A program made the position numbers and the translations under genes. Source: Eriocheir sinensis (taxonomy: Eukaryota > Arthropoda > Malacostraca > Decapoda > Varunidae). Taken from it: DNA of 64,000 nt. The notes below the pieces were generated by a model. That model worked only from the letters and a program-made list of their open reading frames with translations, made no database searches and had not been told where the DNA came from. The stretch lies in NCBI RefSeq assembly GCF_024679095.1, contig NC_066531.1:5203901-5267900 (forward strand), read 5' to 3'. Shown here piece by piece: positions 22,757-32,673 of the stretch (its first letter is position 1; every line of letters starts with the position of its first letter).

Positions 22757-23191
22757 TTTGTGTGTCGTCTCTCGTACCACCTCCATCTCTGGTTGAAGAT
22801 TTGTATGTTCTTTCTCCACTTCTATCAGGCGTTGTCCCAAGTTCGTGGTCACATCAGTCATTTCTCTTCGCACTGATTCACTTCCATCTTGTACTGCTTT
22901 TAGCTGTAGCTGTAATCCTGTGAAGCGATCTTCTAGGTGTTCTTTGAATTCTTGGAGTGTTCCTTCTTGCTGTTGCTGTGCTCTTTCTTGTTGTTCTTTG
23001 AGTTCCTAAAGTGTTTTTTCTTGTTGTTCTTTGAGTTCCTGGAGTGCTCTTTCTTGTTGTTGCTGTGCTCTTTCTTGTTGTTGCTGTGCTCTTTCTTGTT
23101 TCTCCCCCTGTAGTCTCAAGGCTTCCAAAAGTTCAGTCAACATATCGTCCCTCTGGGCAGCTTGGGAACGAGCCTCCATGGCGAAAAACAA
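22757..23191 (-). pseudogene. Gag N-terminal coiled coil with two in-frame stops
   Basis: In frame with the 866-codon reading, from MEARSQAAQRDD (about 23179) onward. It has heptad-like LLEALRLQGEKQERAQQQQE repeated as ERAQQQQ units, then a long Glu/Gln helix. TAG at 23006-23008 and TAA at 22754-22756 interrupt the frame. The repeated DNA unit (plus strand TTCTTGTTGTTGCTGTGCTC) shows local minisatellite growth. Without readthrough, Gag cannot be made in full. Confidence 0.75.
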
Positions 23192-23213
23192 ATGGCTACA
23201 CTCCTGACGCCAA

Positions 23214-23604
23214 TGTTATGCCGGACGCGTTACTTGGGTTCCGTGTCGCCGTCAAGAGACTCCGTGGGAGGGGGATATGTAAACACTTTGCACAGCTTCT
23301 GTAGTTTAATATTCTTCCTTAGTAGTACACTTCACTTACCACTAGCTTACTATGACTGGGACTGGGACTCTCTCGCCCTCTTCTCCTATATATATCCAGT
23401 ACAGTACAGGCTAGAATGTTACAGTATATTTTAGATCATACAAGAACATGTAGCAAAAATATATGTGAGTTGGCAACACTTCCCGCCTGGCGCCTGGCCG
23501 CGCCCCGCGGGGCGCGGACGAGGCTTTGCTCCCCGCCCCCATGCTCGTTCTTCCCGGAGCCTTCTAGAGCCCCATAGACGCCGCGGGAAGTTTCCAGCAC
23601 AACA
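23214..23604 (-). repeat. 5' LTR of the gypsy element
   Basis: 391 bp with the same ends as the other LTR. It carries the promoter side in minus orientation and is followed on the minus strand by the primer-binding-like site. Confidence 0.92.
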
Positions 23605-23729
23605 GTATGTAATTGTAATTATAATTGTAATTGGATGTAGAACTTAATGAAGTAATTGTAATTATAATTAATTACATTATAAAGTAATTGTAATTTAATT
23701 TTAATTGCGAAAAAAGTAAGTCATACTAA

Positions 23730-25154
23730 AATTCTGATAATCCTTGTTTTTACTGCTATGGTGGCAAATATGTAAATACTGTATATGATGAAGTATGGCA
23801 ACCCTTACTGGACAACCTACGTATTATACGAGAATCAGACGCGTCCACTTTTTCCTGTTTGGTGGACTGGGACCTATTTCATTGCTTCCTAGACCGTCAT
23901 ACGGCAAAGTCCTCCTCTTGACTTTCTATTGTAAAGGTAAGAAAGACATTGTATAGTCATCTGTTCCCTGATGAATGATGATGACTGCAGTAGCTGAGAT
24001 GGTGATGATAGTTCATTGGATGATGTCATGATGAAATTATGTAATAGTGATTAATGGTGATGGTGACCAGTGTCATAGTAATAGGCTAATTTGTTGGAAA
24101 GTTAATCGCTGTAGGTGTAGGCTTGTGCTGATAGGAAAGTAGTAGTCTAGTAGTACAGTAAAGTGGTAGTAATGATGGTGAAAGTAATAGCAAGATGGTA
24201 ATGTTAAAAAAAAATAATGATGACGATCATACAGCAGTAACAGGGAAATAATTATGAAAAAAATTGATGATGCTGAATTGGTGATCTGGTGATGCTGGTG
24301 ATAGTAATGTTAATAATAATGGTGACAAGTATTATGACTGTGATAGTAGAAGGCATATTTTATTGATAGTGGTGAGTAGTACTTATGATACTACCATACT
24401 ACTATCTTTCTTTGTCTATCTGCCCCTCTCTTTGTCTGTCTGTCTGTCATTCTGTCTCCTACCTACCCCCTCATTTCTTCGACGTTCTCTCTCTCTGTCT
24501 GTCTGTCTCTGTGTGTGTCATTATGTCCCTCCCTCTCTTCTCCTTTCTTCCTTCTTTCGACCCACACCCTCTCTTCATCCTTTGCCCTCACCCTATTCCC
24601 TCTCTCCATTTCCCTTCCCGCCCTTCCTGTTTATCTGTCTGTATGTATAGCACCACTCCCCCAGTCCCCACCACCTACTGTACACTCGGCTATAGAGAGT
24701 AGTGTCACACTGTCCAGTAAGTTTCGTTCAGAAAGCGACATCTGGCAACCCCTCCACGCGACATGAAAATTATTACATCCTATCGAAATCGTACTGTTGT
24801 GGTGATCGGTGGTCACAGGTGCACTCTCCATAATTTTAAGATAGATATTTATCAAAAGTGCCCGTCGCTAACGCTTAATAAATATTTTTTCTTTAGGCTC
24901 TGTCGCTACATTTTGACACGAGCTTTTAGTTTCGGTCAAATTTAGTCAAGAGCAATTCTAAGTTGTTTATCAAACTATGATACATTTAAAAATATACTGC
25001 ACTTATTAAGGGAGATTGTTATGCCTTTTAACTTAAAAAATAAATCCCTGACAGCCGAGATCTTGTTCTTTATTTAAAAAAATATACTTAATAATAGGCT
25101 ATAAACGTTCACATGATGGCGTCGTCGACCGCAGGCTTTTCCGCGCTCGCACTG

Positions 25155-25195
<41 letters not shown>

Positions 25196-25752
25196 ATTTA
25201 TACTTAGATACTACGTAATCTTCACGGAAAAATGATTATAGATTTTTGATGATCTGAATTGTCTTTGAGGCTTTATAGTGACGGGAATTAAGGCTGCGAG
25301 TTAAACAGACCCTCAAGCCTATTTGCTGTTTGATGGTGAGGAGCATTAGTCACTGCCTGCCACTGTGAAGGACAGCATTGCACACGGTATTTTCAAAGTT
25401 TGATAAGAAAAAGTGTTTCAGACTGTTCGTGATGTTTTACCTCGTCGTCATTATCATCATTATGTAGAAGACATTCAAAATCGCATTTATAAATTGAATT
25501 CATGTAATCTGGTATATTTCTAACTAAATTATATTATAATATTATATAATATTATACAATATTATAATTTCACGGTCACACACACACTGTACACATTGAT
25601 ACGCGTCACTAACATCACCAGTGAATGCACCACCGTGGTATAGTTGCCAGATACCGCCACCAGGCTAAACATTCTGAAAACCGTGACACTTCTCTCTAGC
25701 GTCGACTGTACCTCCCCTTCTCCCTCCCCCTCTTCCTACCCGTTTAGCCTAC

Positions 25753-25795
<43 letters not shown>

Positions 25796-25850
25796 CAATA
25801 AATGACAACAACACGATGCTAGTGTTTTTCTTTTCAACCAAAGCTTACTG
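23730..25850. other. low-complexity interior, no gene
   Basis: Interior of the TAATTGTAATT-bounded unit. It has ATG/GAT-rich stretches at 23960-24350, a pyrimidine-rich tract at 24400-24650, (CA)n at 25154-25194 and (CT)n at 25755-25792. Reading frames here are translated simple repeats. No transposase remnant is recognisable. Confidence 0.55.
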
Positions 25851-26147
25851 TTGGACGCTGAGTAATTATAATTGTAATTATAATTGACTGTCCCTTGTAG
25901 TAATTGTAATTGTAATTGAACTTCACATGAGTAATTATAACTATAATTGCAATTTAAAGTTTTAAAAATGTAATTGTAATAGTAATTAAGATTCTGAATT
26001 GTAATTACTCCAACCCTGCTATCAAGAGGGATAGTCTGCTGCAATATTCTAAATCTCTTCAGTCTACCGGTAACTCTTTCCACACGGATGCGCGCACTCG
26101 CTATTCGTCTAGTTTTTGCTGTAGCTCCTGTAAGAAGATTAAAGTCT

Positions 26148-26148
<1 letters not shown>

Positions 26149-26205
<57 letters not shown>
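26149..26205. repeat. (CA)n microsatellite
   Basis: Uninterrupted CA dinucleotides of about 56 bp just outside the right CAACCCTG terminus. Frames such as HTHTHT across it are not genes. Confidence 0.95.
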
Positions 26206-26206
<1 letters not shown>

Positions 26207-26249
26207 CTATGAAATGCACTTTTTACTTAAATTTATTATTATTATTATT

Positions 26250-26397
26250 ATTTTTTTTACGTTGCTGCCTATTGCGCCGGTAGGCATCTTCCCGGTGGGG
26301 CCTGATGGTAGGCCCAAGGCTTCTTCCAGGTGGGGCCTGATGGTCGGCCCAGCCCGTTCTGGCGCAGGCGAGTGTTTATAGTGGCGCCATCTTGCAT
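26250..26397 (-). mobile_element. SINE S1 tail module only
   Basis: Reverse complement of ATGCAAGATGGCGCCACTAT through the GGCCGACCATCAGGCCCCAC repeats to CCGGCGCAATAGGCAGCAAC and an A tract (T tract at 26251-26258). The tRNA head and body are missing. The 5' end lies exactly at ATGCAAG, as in the other partial copies. Confidence 0.85.
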
Positions 26398-27101
26398 TAC
26401 TTACCTACCTGCAGATTGTGTGCTGTATACTGGAAGAGATAAGTCATGAGTTTACTTTAAAAATGAACAAAATGTTTTCTGATGGCAAGTACATACCTGC
26501 TGCCATCTGCCGTCCATGTGAATATGGTGGTATATTAAGCGTGCAGCCCCTTGCAGAAACCAAGTCGCGTATTAGGAAGCCACGCTCCGCCATAATGTTG
26601 TCACTTACTGACCCTGACCATAACTTAGAAAGGAACGTAAAATTTCTCATTTTATCACACGAAACTAATAGCTTGAGTGTGTTACTGTGCCTATAGTTGC
26701 TCCATGTTGATCTCTGTGACGAGGGCAAAGTGGGTTTTTCCGCAGCAAATTCTGTGCAGTCAATGACTGCCCTAGTTTTAGAAGTGTTTGAAAGCCTTTG
26801 GGGGATTAGTCTGAATCTAGAAGAGAAAAAAAAGGTAATAATAAATGGTAAAACACATGAACATATACTTAATGTCAGTATCTATGCAAGCAGGTATGAG
26901 TAGTTGATATGTTTGAATGACAGTGTTTTTACCTGTTGTTTTGTTGGCCACCTCATTAGGAACTCTAATTCATGAGAAAGGAAATTGATCCATGTGGACA
27001 ACAACATACTACAGTATGACTGGGAAATATCAAACATATTCCCCAAATGGCGCAAGTCATATCCTCTGCGAAGATGCACCAGGCACAGCAGCATCTCATG
27101 T

Positions 27102-27147
27102 TTTTTTTTTTTTTTTTTACAACAAAGGAGACAGCTCAAGGACAGTT
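27102..27147 (-). mobile_element. 46-bp LINE-A 3' relic
   Basis: On the minus strand CTGTCCTTGAGCTGTCTCC is followed by TTTGTTGTA and about 18 A. This equals the last ~28 bp of the LINE-A 3' UTR plus tail (compare 43765-43802). It is an extreme 5' truncation inserted in the transposase exon. Confidence 0.8.
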
Positions 27148-27302
27148 TTCGGTACCTGCCTCGTTTTGTCTGCAAGTAAAACTATTAACTGCGGTAAACT
27201 GAAGAAAAGAGACTGCTGCCAGTAAATATGTTGAATGCTGTGCTTTAAACCATAAAAAGTAGTATGAGCCATATAATCTAAAGACATATGGGGTAAGATA
27301 CC

Positions 27303-27430
27303 TTATAGTATGAGCTACTCACAAGTTACACCCATGTAACATACTTACTTCAACTTCAAGGGTTCTTAAAGCACCCTTCCAGTAATTAAGTTTTTTCTGC
27401 ACCACTCTTAATCAAGTTGAAGACAATTGC
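27303..27430. repeat. direct repeat copy 1
   Basis: AGTATGAGCTACTCACAA, then CAACTTCAAGGGTTCTTAAAG, GCACCCTTCC and CACCACTCTTAATCAAGTTGA. It matches 28703-28890 in the same orientation, interrupted there by a TA array. Confidence 0.75.
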
Positions 27431-27896
27431 CAGCAGACTCAGCGTCAACCCTGAAAGTAGATTGCATGAGTTTTCCCTTACATACAGCTCTTCATGCCAT
27501 ACCCATGATCTTACTTTAAGTTAAAGAAATAAAGGTCAGAAGAGTTAATCTTTCCATACCTGTGTAATGTTTGCAACTGTCATCATTCTTTAATATATTC
27601 TCCCGGGTGTGTTTAAGTCTGACAGATGAAAGATTATGAAAGTGATTATCACTATAAGTGCTTAATTCATCTAATGTTACATTAGTTTGGGTTGAAGCAT
27701 TTTCTTTCTCGTTTCCTCTCCATTCAGTCTGCGTGCACACCTCAACTCTCTGTGCAGTGTTCCCTGGTGTGTCAGTGGAGGCACCCACTGTGTTAGTGCG
27801 TGTAAGATAAATATCCATTCAGGTAGAATATTTTTCAGCAATATTGCAGCAGTTTTGTTCTGAAAGGAAATCTTCATCAGGTTTAGGATACCTGCT

Positions 27897-27976
27897 ATCC
27901 ATATCTGACCCTATGGCATACCGTTTCTCGCAAATATCTTTCAAACGAAGACTCGGGTCAGCGTGGTACTTTGGCC
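27897..27976 (-). repeat. inverted repeat copy 1 (transposase N-terminus)
   Basis: About 80 bp coding (minus) for ADPSLRLKDI and GSDMDS. It is inverted relative to 28358-28440 (plus), with about 85% match by eye. The two copies face each other across about 380 bp. Confidence 0.8.
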
Positions 27977-28357
27977 TCAATTCAATCTTTTATATCTTCA
28001 CTTCTACTTATCTCATGTGACTGAATGAAATATGATTGTAAAGTACATACCCTTAAATGTCATTTGACATTAATGTGAAGACATATAACCATTGCTAAAG
28101 CGAGGACGGAATATTGAAGTAGGATCACTGCAAACAGATTTTTATAGACAGAGGGTGGAGGGTAGGAGGGAGGGAAAGGAAGGGATGGGAGTAGGGGAAG
28201 CCAGGGGTGGAGGTAGTTGGTGGATACACATCCTGTCTGAATGTGTAAGTGGCTCACAAAGATTTTTGGCATCACGGTCAAGAGTAAATGTCGTAATTAA
28301 CCGAATCCGCCAATGCACAATAGCGTCAAAAATTAGCGGAGTGTGTGAAACAATCTT

Positions 28358-28440
28358 CGCCAAAGCACCATGCTGATCCGAGTCTTCGTTTGAAAGATAT
28401 TTCCAATAAACATTATGTCATAGGGTCTGATATGGATAGC
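28358..28440 (+). repeat. inverted repeat copy 2
   Basis: GCCAAAGCACCATGCTGATCC through GATATGGATAGC; the plus strand codes HHADPSLRLKDISNK and GSDMDSNNP. It is a partial duplicate of the transposase N-terminus in opposite orientation. Confidence 0.8.
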
Positions 28441-28702
28441 AATAACCCAATGTTATATCATAAAATAAATCCTTTGATTAAAGTTGATGTCACATACTTA
28501 TTAAATGCACGTCCTTCTTTTTATGGGGTGTTCTTTTTTTCTGTGTTGAGTCCACTGGTAGAGTAGAGGCGTTTCTGTAGTTTGACGGGTTGTCCGAGGA
28601 TGGACTTACTTGCCTGCCGGTATGGGACTGGGTCTGGTGATCAGTGCTTGGCCCTGAAAACAGTAAAAAATTATCTATCTATCTATCTATGATGATGATG
28701 AT

Positions 28703-28723
28703 AGGTTACAGTATGAGCTACTC

Positions 28724-28786
<63 letters not shown>

Positions 28787-28890
28787 TTATATATTTATAT
28801 ATATATATATAACATACTCCAACCTTGAGGGCTCTCGAAGCACCCTTCCATTAATGACTTATTGCACCACTCTTAATAAAGTTGAATATG
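28703..28890. repeat. direct repeat copy 2 with (TA)n expansion
   Basis: Same sequence as 27303-27430 but with a (TA)n array at about 28727-28812 in place of ~15 bp. It is preceded by ATCT tetranucleotides and GATGAT repeats (28669-28702). Confidence 0.75.
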
Positions 28891-29312
28891 CACTTTATCA
28901 TTCTCACTGGTGGCAGAGTACGCAACAGTGGTGAGCCACGAGTTTGCGCCATCCATGGCCATACAGGTTCCCTTGCACATTCCATAATCTTATTCACATT
29001 TGTTTTGATTTCTAAACCTTCCTATTGATTTCTGGGAGGGGTAATGGTATCTAGGATACAGATATGACAACAGAAGAGGAGTTGGTTAAGTAGAGAATGA
29101 GATATTGGCGCATCAATAAAACCATTCTTAATCCTGCTGGTTATTGCAGTGCACTCAAAGAGAAGTATATATAATACAACACAGAGAGTCAGCATTGACC
29201 TGAAGCGAGATGGCTGCCCCTTACTTCAAGATTGTTTAAAAGTGCTGAGAGACAGCAATGGCTTCAATGAATAACCACAAACTTTACTATCTTTAAGTTG
29301 CTACCATACTTA

Positions 29313-30173
29313 GGGGTAGGTCCAATTCGGACCATCTCCAACCCGGACCATTCTGAAATACCAACTCAGACCGTCATCTCAACCAACTCGGACCATTTTG
29401 AACGACCAGCTCGGAACATTATCTCAACCAACTCGGACCATTCTGAACGACCAACTCGGGCCGTTTTTATTATAAACTTGAACCATCGTGGACAAGTGTT
29501 TAGACACAGTGCGTCCCCGACAGGTGAGATTACAGCTTTCTGTGCAGTATATCAAGGAAATTAAACAGTTAAGTGTAAATTACTGAACTCTATACAAATT
29601 GTGTTCTAGGGTCCGGCGATTTCATCAAATAACCCTTTTTCATATTCTAGTCTATATTTAGTAGTACTATTCTTGAAGGCAAAGGATGCAGTACAATAAA
29701 TTAAACAAAATATCAGGAAAATTTTAAAATATAACTTTTCCTGCACAACCACGCATAATCACATCTGAAAAAACGTCTGGGATAGCCCGCCTCAAAATCG
29801 AGTATTACTTCTTGAACTTTTAATTGTTCTCCCAGAAGGCAGTTTCTCATTACATTGCCGTGAATGTTATTGTCTTAAGGTTACGCGTGAATTTTATTGT
29901 TTCAAAGCTTTTATACTTTTGTTTTTTTAACTACTACATTTTAATTTTTAATTTCTTAACCTTGTTGTTTTAAGTTTTTGTAATTTTAGGTTTGTTAATA
30001 ATGAATTGAAAACAAAATTCTTGGATGCGGGAGCTTTGTTGTTTTAAAGCTTTTGTTTTTACCTTTTGTTCTATTCATTGATATCTAGATCTGGTCCGAG
30101 TTGGTCCACTACTGTGGTCCGAGTTGGTGCCGGCCGGTCTGAGTAGCCAATGGTCCGAGTTGGAGGTGAACCC
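29313..30173. mobile_element. MITE with subterminal iterons and 8-bp target duplication
   Basis: 861 bp flanked by CATACTTA at 29305-29312 and 30174-30181. The ends are imperfect inverted repeats: GGGGTAGGTCCAATTCGG left, and GGGTTCACCTCCAACTCGG as the reverse complement of the right end. Inside the left end, six units of about 22 bp contain CAACTCGGACCATT-like cores (29334-29465). Three inverted units (TGGTCCGAGTTGG) lie at 30091-30165. There is no transposase gene; the interior is AT-rich. An 8-bp duplication fits hAT, P or Mutator families. The iterons are probable transposase-binding sites (inference). Confidence 0.82.
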
Positions 30174-30536
30174 CATACTTAATATACAGTTATTTAGTAC
30201 TCATCATTACTTCCAACGAAGTGTTTGCTACATATAAACTTTTGGGCTTTCTTGAACGTCGGAGCCTCCACGCAGTTGCAAGACACACAGCCTCCACCAC
30301 AGGCAGTGTTTGTCTGGGTAGTACTTGCTGGGTGGAAATGGTATGTAATAAACTGGGTTCTCCTGACTTGAAGAACCTGAATTCACCCGCCCACAGCCTA
30401 AATAAGAGCACCTCTGCACAGGCATTGTCCCACAACGAAGTATGTTGTTGTTTTGGGCCGCGGCGATCTAGTCGCTCACATGAGCCCTGGTGTCGTCCTG
30501 TGAGGGCTTCACAGGCGCGTCAGCTGCCACGTATTC

Positions 30537-30800
30537 TTAAGGAAGAAGGGGACGGTGAGGCGGATGAGAGTCCTGCCGTGAAGGGTGGACGCCTGCCGCC
30601 GCCAGCAGCGTGGGCAGGTCAAGGGTGGGCACGTCCAGGGCGCGGAGGTGGTGTCGGAGCAGCACTCGGTGGGACTGGTGGCGTGGGCATTGCAGCAACA
30701 GTTGCTCAATGGTGTCCTCGACGGCCCTGCACCAGGGGCAGGGAGGGTCGGGGGCCAGGCGCAGGCGGTGGAGTTGAGCGCCGAGGCGTGTGTGGTCCAG
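30537..30800 (-). pseudogene. LINE C-terminal zinc-finger fragment
   Basis: The minus frame has THTRLGAQLHRLRLAPDP, then CPWCRAVEDTIEQLLLQCP, a CxxC...H/C motif found at the C-terminus of I/Jockey-group LINE proteins. HQSHRVLLRHHLRALDVPTL and LLAAAGVHPS follow. There is no upstream RT in the minus direction, so the fragment is isolated. The plus-strand frame across it is a shadow. Confidence 0.7.
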
Positions 30801-30930
30801 GCCACATACGCCACATACGTGACTGGAACAGCCTCCCTCAACAGATTTTAGACTGCGGTGCAATGGACTCATTCAAAAAACAAATACATACTCACTTGTC
30901 ACCACAACACACCAACACTAACAATTAAAC
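30801..30930 (+). pseudogene. LINE C-terminal tail
   Basis: The plus strand codes IRDWNSLPQQILDCGAMDSF and KKQIHTHLSPQ before a stop at 30926. WNxLP plus a distal FK(K)xL(h) is the standard end of Jockey/CR1-group ORF2 proteins. It abuts, head to tail, the minus-strand zinc-finger fragment. Confidence 0.6.
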
Positions 30931-31015
30931 TTGATTCTCTTCCCTCCCCTGCACACTCGGCTCCCCCGTCCCCCAAACAGCCAACAAATATGCGTGTTAT
31001 ACACCTATACAGGTG

Positions 31016-31112
31016 CCCTGCGCATCATTGATCCAGATCCTGATCAAGCTGTAGGCAAAGACTATAAAAGAAATATAGAGAAGCTTGTATCTAAAACCGA
31101 TAAAGAAAATGT
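31016..31112 (+). CDS. possible isolated exon
   Basis: Preceded by ACACCTATACAG and followed by GTGAG|gtagat, so it has consensus splice borders. The frame between (ALRIIDPDPDQAVGKDYKR, then IEKLVSKTDKENV) looks protein-like, not repeat-like. No partner exon was found and the family is unknown. It could be chance. Confidence 0.25.
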
Positions 31113-31380
31113 GAGGTAGATATAGACCAGCAGCGCCATCTGTTGAGGCGACGCCAAACTATATCAAGTACGTCGTCTGCAGGTGTACGGTCTCCTCTTC
31201 ATCTTCTTGTGATCTTATCGCTTTGTAGTTTGTATCATATGCGTAGATCTTATTTTTGACATCATGTATCAACAATAATTATTTTTTCATCATTCATTAT
31301 GTATTATATGATTATTATATGCTGTCTTTCATCAGTGGTGGGTGGTATAACCACAAAGACCATAGTTCACGAAATGTATT

Positions 31381-31389
<9 letters not shown>

Positions 31390-31434
<45 letters not shown>
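31390..31434. repeat. (CA)n microsatellite
   Basis: About 45 bp of CA dinucleotides; no gene around it between 31113 and 31849. Confidence 0.9.
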
Positions 31435-31849
31435 CTATTTACTTGACTAATTAGTGTAGTTTGGACAAAGAAACAATGATATAAAGGTGCAGTTCAATTG
31501 TATTTGTCTAGAAAATTATATACAACAAATATTTGCTGGGATGTAGATATATGGCACGCCTTGTGCATTATAGAAAATGCATGAACACAGACACACAAGC
31601 AAAATATTGGTCTCATAATTATACACAAAGTAAAGAAAAATAATTGGGCAGTAATGCAAAGGAATACTCTCATGCAATATAGGAATGAACATAATAAAGA
31701 AAATTACACAACAAATAGACAAGTACAGTCACTTAGAAAAGTTACATAATACCAAGCCATATAAATTGGTGTATACCTTTCTTACACAAGAACATACAGA
31801 AGAAGAGTAAAGCAAACATGTATAACAAGCAGAACTTAGAGATTATCTG

Positions 31850-32000
31850 AAACACAGTGCAACAGGAGGTGTTTATTGGTCTCCTCGACGGTCCTGCACC
31901 AAGGGCAGTGACTCCTTGGGCATTGAGGGTCGGGGCTAGGCGCAGGCGGTGGAGGAGAGCGCTGAGTCGTGTGTGCCCAGGCGGAGGCGTGTCAGGTACT
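31850..32000 (-). pseudogene. second LINE zinc-finger fragment
   Basis: Minus strand with HTRLSALLHRLRLAP, then a frameshift through the CxxC region. It is homologous to 30580-30790 and has more decay. Confidence 0.6.
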
Positions 32001-32326
32001 CCACGTGTCAAAGGTAAACAAACAGACTTGGGGTCTTGGTCTTGGTTATTGGTGTCGATATTGTTTCACACTAAACTCTTGGGGTGTTGTGACTATTTAT
32101 TTCAACCTGTTGATGGTACATCAATTAGCATCGGTCATTGGTACAAATATGCAAAAATAACAATCGGCACTACGCCCAACAAACCAACCGGATTAAAGTT
32201 GTATTAATGTAAATTGTAGTAGTAAATTACTGAATATTTTCACCTCAACAAAGCCTCTTGAGAACCATTACAAATATACACCACACAAATCATGCCCAAA
32301 ACCCTACATAGGGGCATACAGTAGGA

Positions 32327-32525
32327 AATGTCACAGACACAATTCAACCATTGATGGTGGTCGCAAGGAAACCCTAAATACATACATAAATATCACAACA
32401 TTGCACTCACATATGGACACAAACATGCCATATGGAATGTCACAGCCACAATTCAACCACTGACAGTGGTCGCTGGGAAACCCTAAATACATACATAAAT
32501 ATCACAACATTGCACTTACATTGTA
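32327..32525. repeat. tandem duplication, period 109 bp
   Basis: AATGTCACAGACACAATTCAA and AACCCTAAATACATACATAA recur 109 bp apart (starts about 32328 and 32437). Two copies are present; no coding is apparent. Confidence 0.8.
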
Positions 32526-32673
32526 ATGCTCCAGGTTTAGCGTGGAAAACATGCAGCCATCCCTAACCAAAGCCAGCACCGGCAAGTTCACCCTGGCCAC
32601 CTCGACTCAGCCCCTGAAACGTTAACATATATACATAACCCCTATTTCATCATTGCCCTTCTAACATCGTGTA

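Larger units (their letters stand above)
19599..23604 (-). mobile_element. Ty3/gypsy LTR element with internal deletion (gag joined to integrase)
   Basis: Flanked by GTAT at 19595-19598 and 23605-23608 (4-bp target duplication). It has two LTRs, a polypurine tract (minus strand AAGAGGGGGAATAG, within 19996-20012) and a primer-binding-like TTGGCGTCAGGAGTGTAGCC just after the 5' LTR (23194-23213). Between them lie a decayed Gag start, a long Gag/integrase frame and no protease, RT or RNase H. The LTRs look about 97% alike by eye, differing mainly by one extra 6-bp GGGACT unit, so insertion was fairly recent. It can move only with enzymes supplied by a relative. Confidence 0.93.
19546..26024. 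mobile_element. candidate DNA transposon with TAATTGTAATT-rich ends
   Basis: The left end (about 19550) reads CAGGGTTGGAGTAATTGTAA and the right end (to about 26022) reads TTGTAATTACTCCAACCCTG, giving inverted termini. Both flanks carry many copies of TAATTGTAATTATAATT (19560-19594, 23609-23700, 25862-26010). The gypsy element at 19599-23604 sits inside the left subterminal repeat array. CAGGG starts and subterminal AT repeats are common in hAT-like elements. No 8-bp target duplication was found, so the two ends could belong to different copies. Confidence 0.45.
26444..27990 (-). pseudogene. DDE_Tnp_4 (PIF/Harbinger-type) transposase relic with introns
   Basis: Read on the minus strand. An N-terminal piece (27977-27516) has ADPSLRLKDI, STQTN and DDSCKHYTGME. 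A helix-turn-helix piece (about 27100-26930) has HLRRGYDLRHLGNMFDISQS and STWINFLSHELEFLMRWP, and ends at a donor CAACAG|gtaaaa. An intron of about 105 bp with acceptor ctcttctag follows. Exon 26822-26497 holds AVIDCTEFAAEKPTLPSSQ (first Asp), STWSNYRHSNTLKLLV, KLWSGSVSDNIMAERGFLI (second Asp) and LNIPPYSHGRQMAA|gtatgt. The last part with the catalytic Glu was not found. A 46-bp LINE relic is inserted upstream of the helix-turn-helix. Confidence 0.78.

Noticed and set aside
24363..24766. Plus-strand Leu/Ser/Pro/Cys-rich frames
   Set aside because: Pyrimidine-rich low-complexity DNA; three overlapping frames, none with a domain.
25736..26200. Minus-strand 154-codon protein with poly-Cys/Val and Arg/Glu repeats
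   Set aside because: Covers a CA microsatellite, a CT microsatellite and TAATTG repeats; composition alone explains it.
30221..30928. Plus-strand 235-codon frame as a host gene
   Set aside because: Its middle is antisense to a LINE zinc-finger fragment and its end is a different LINE tail.
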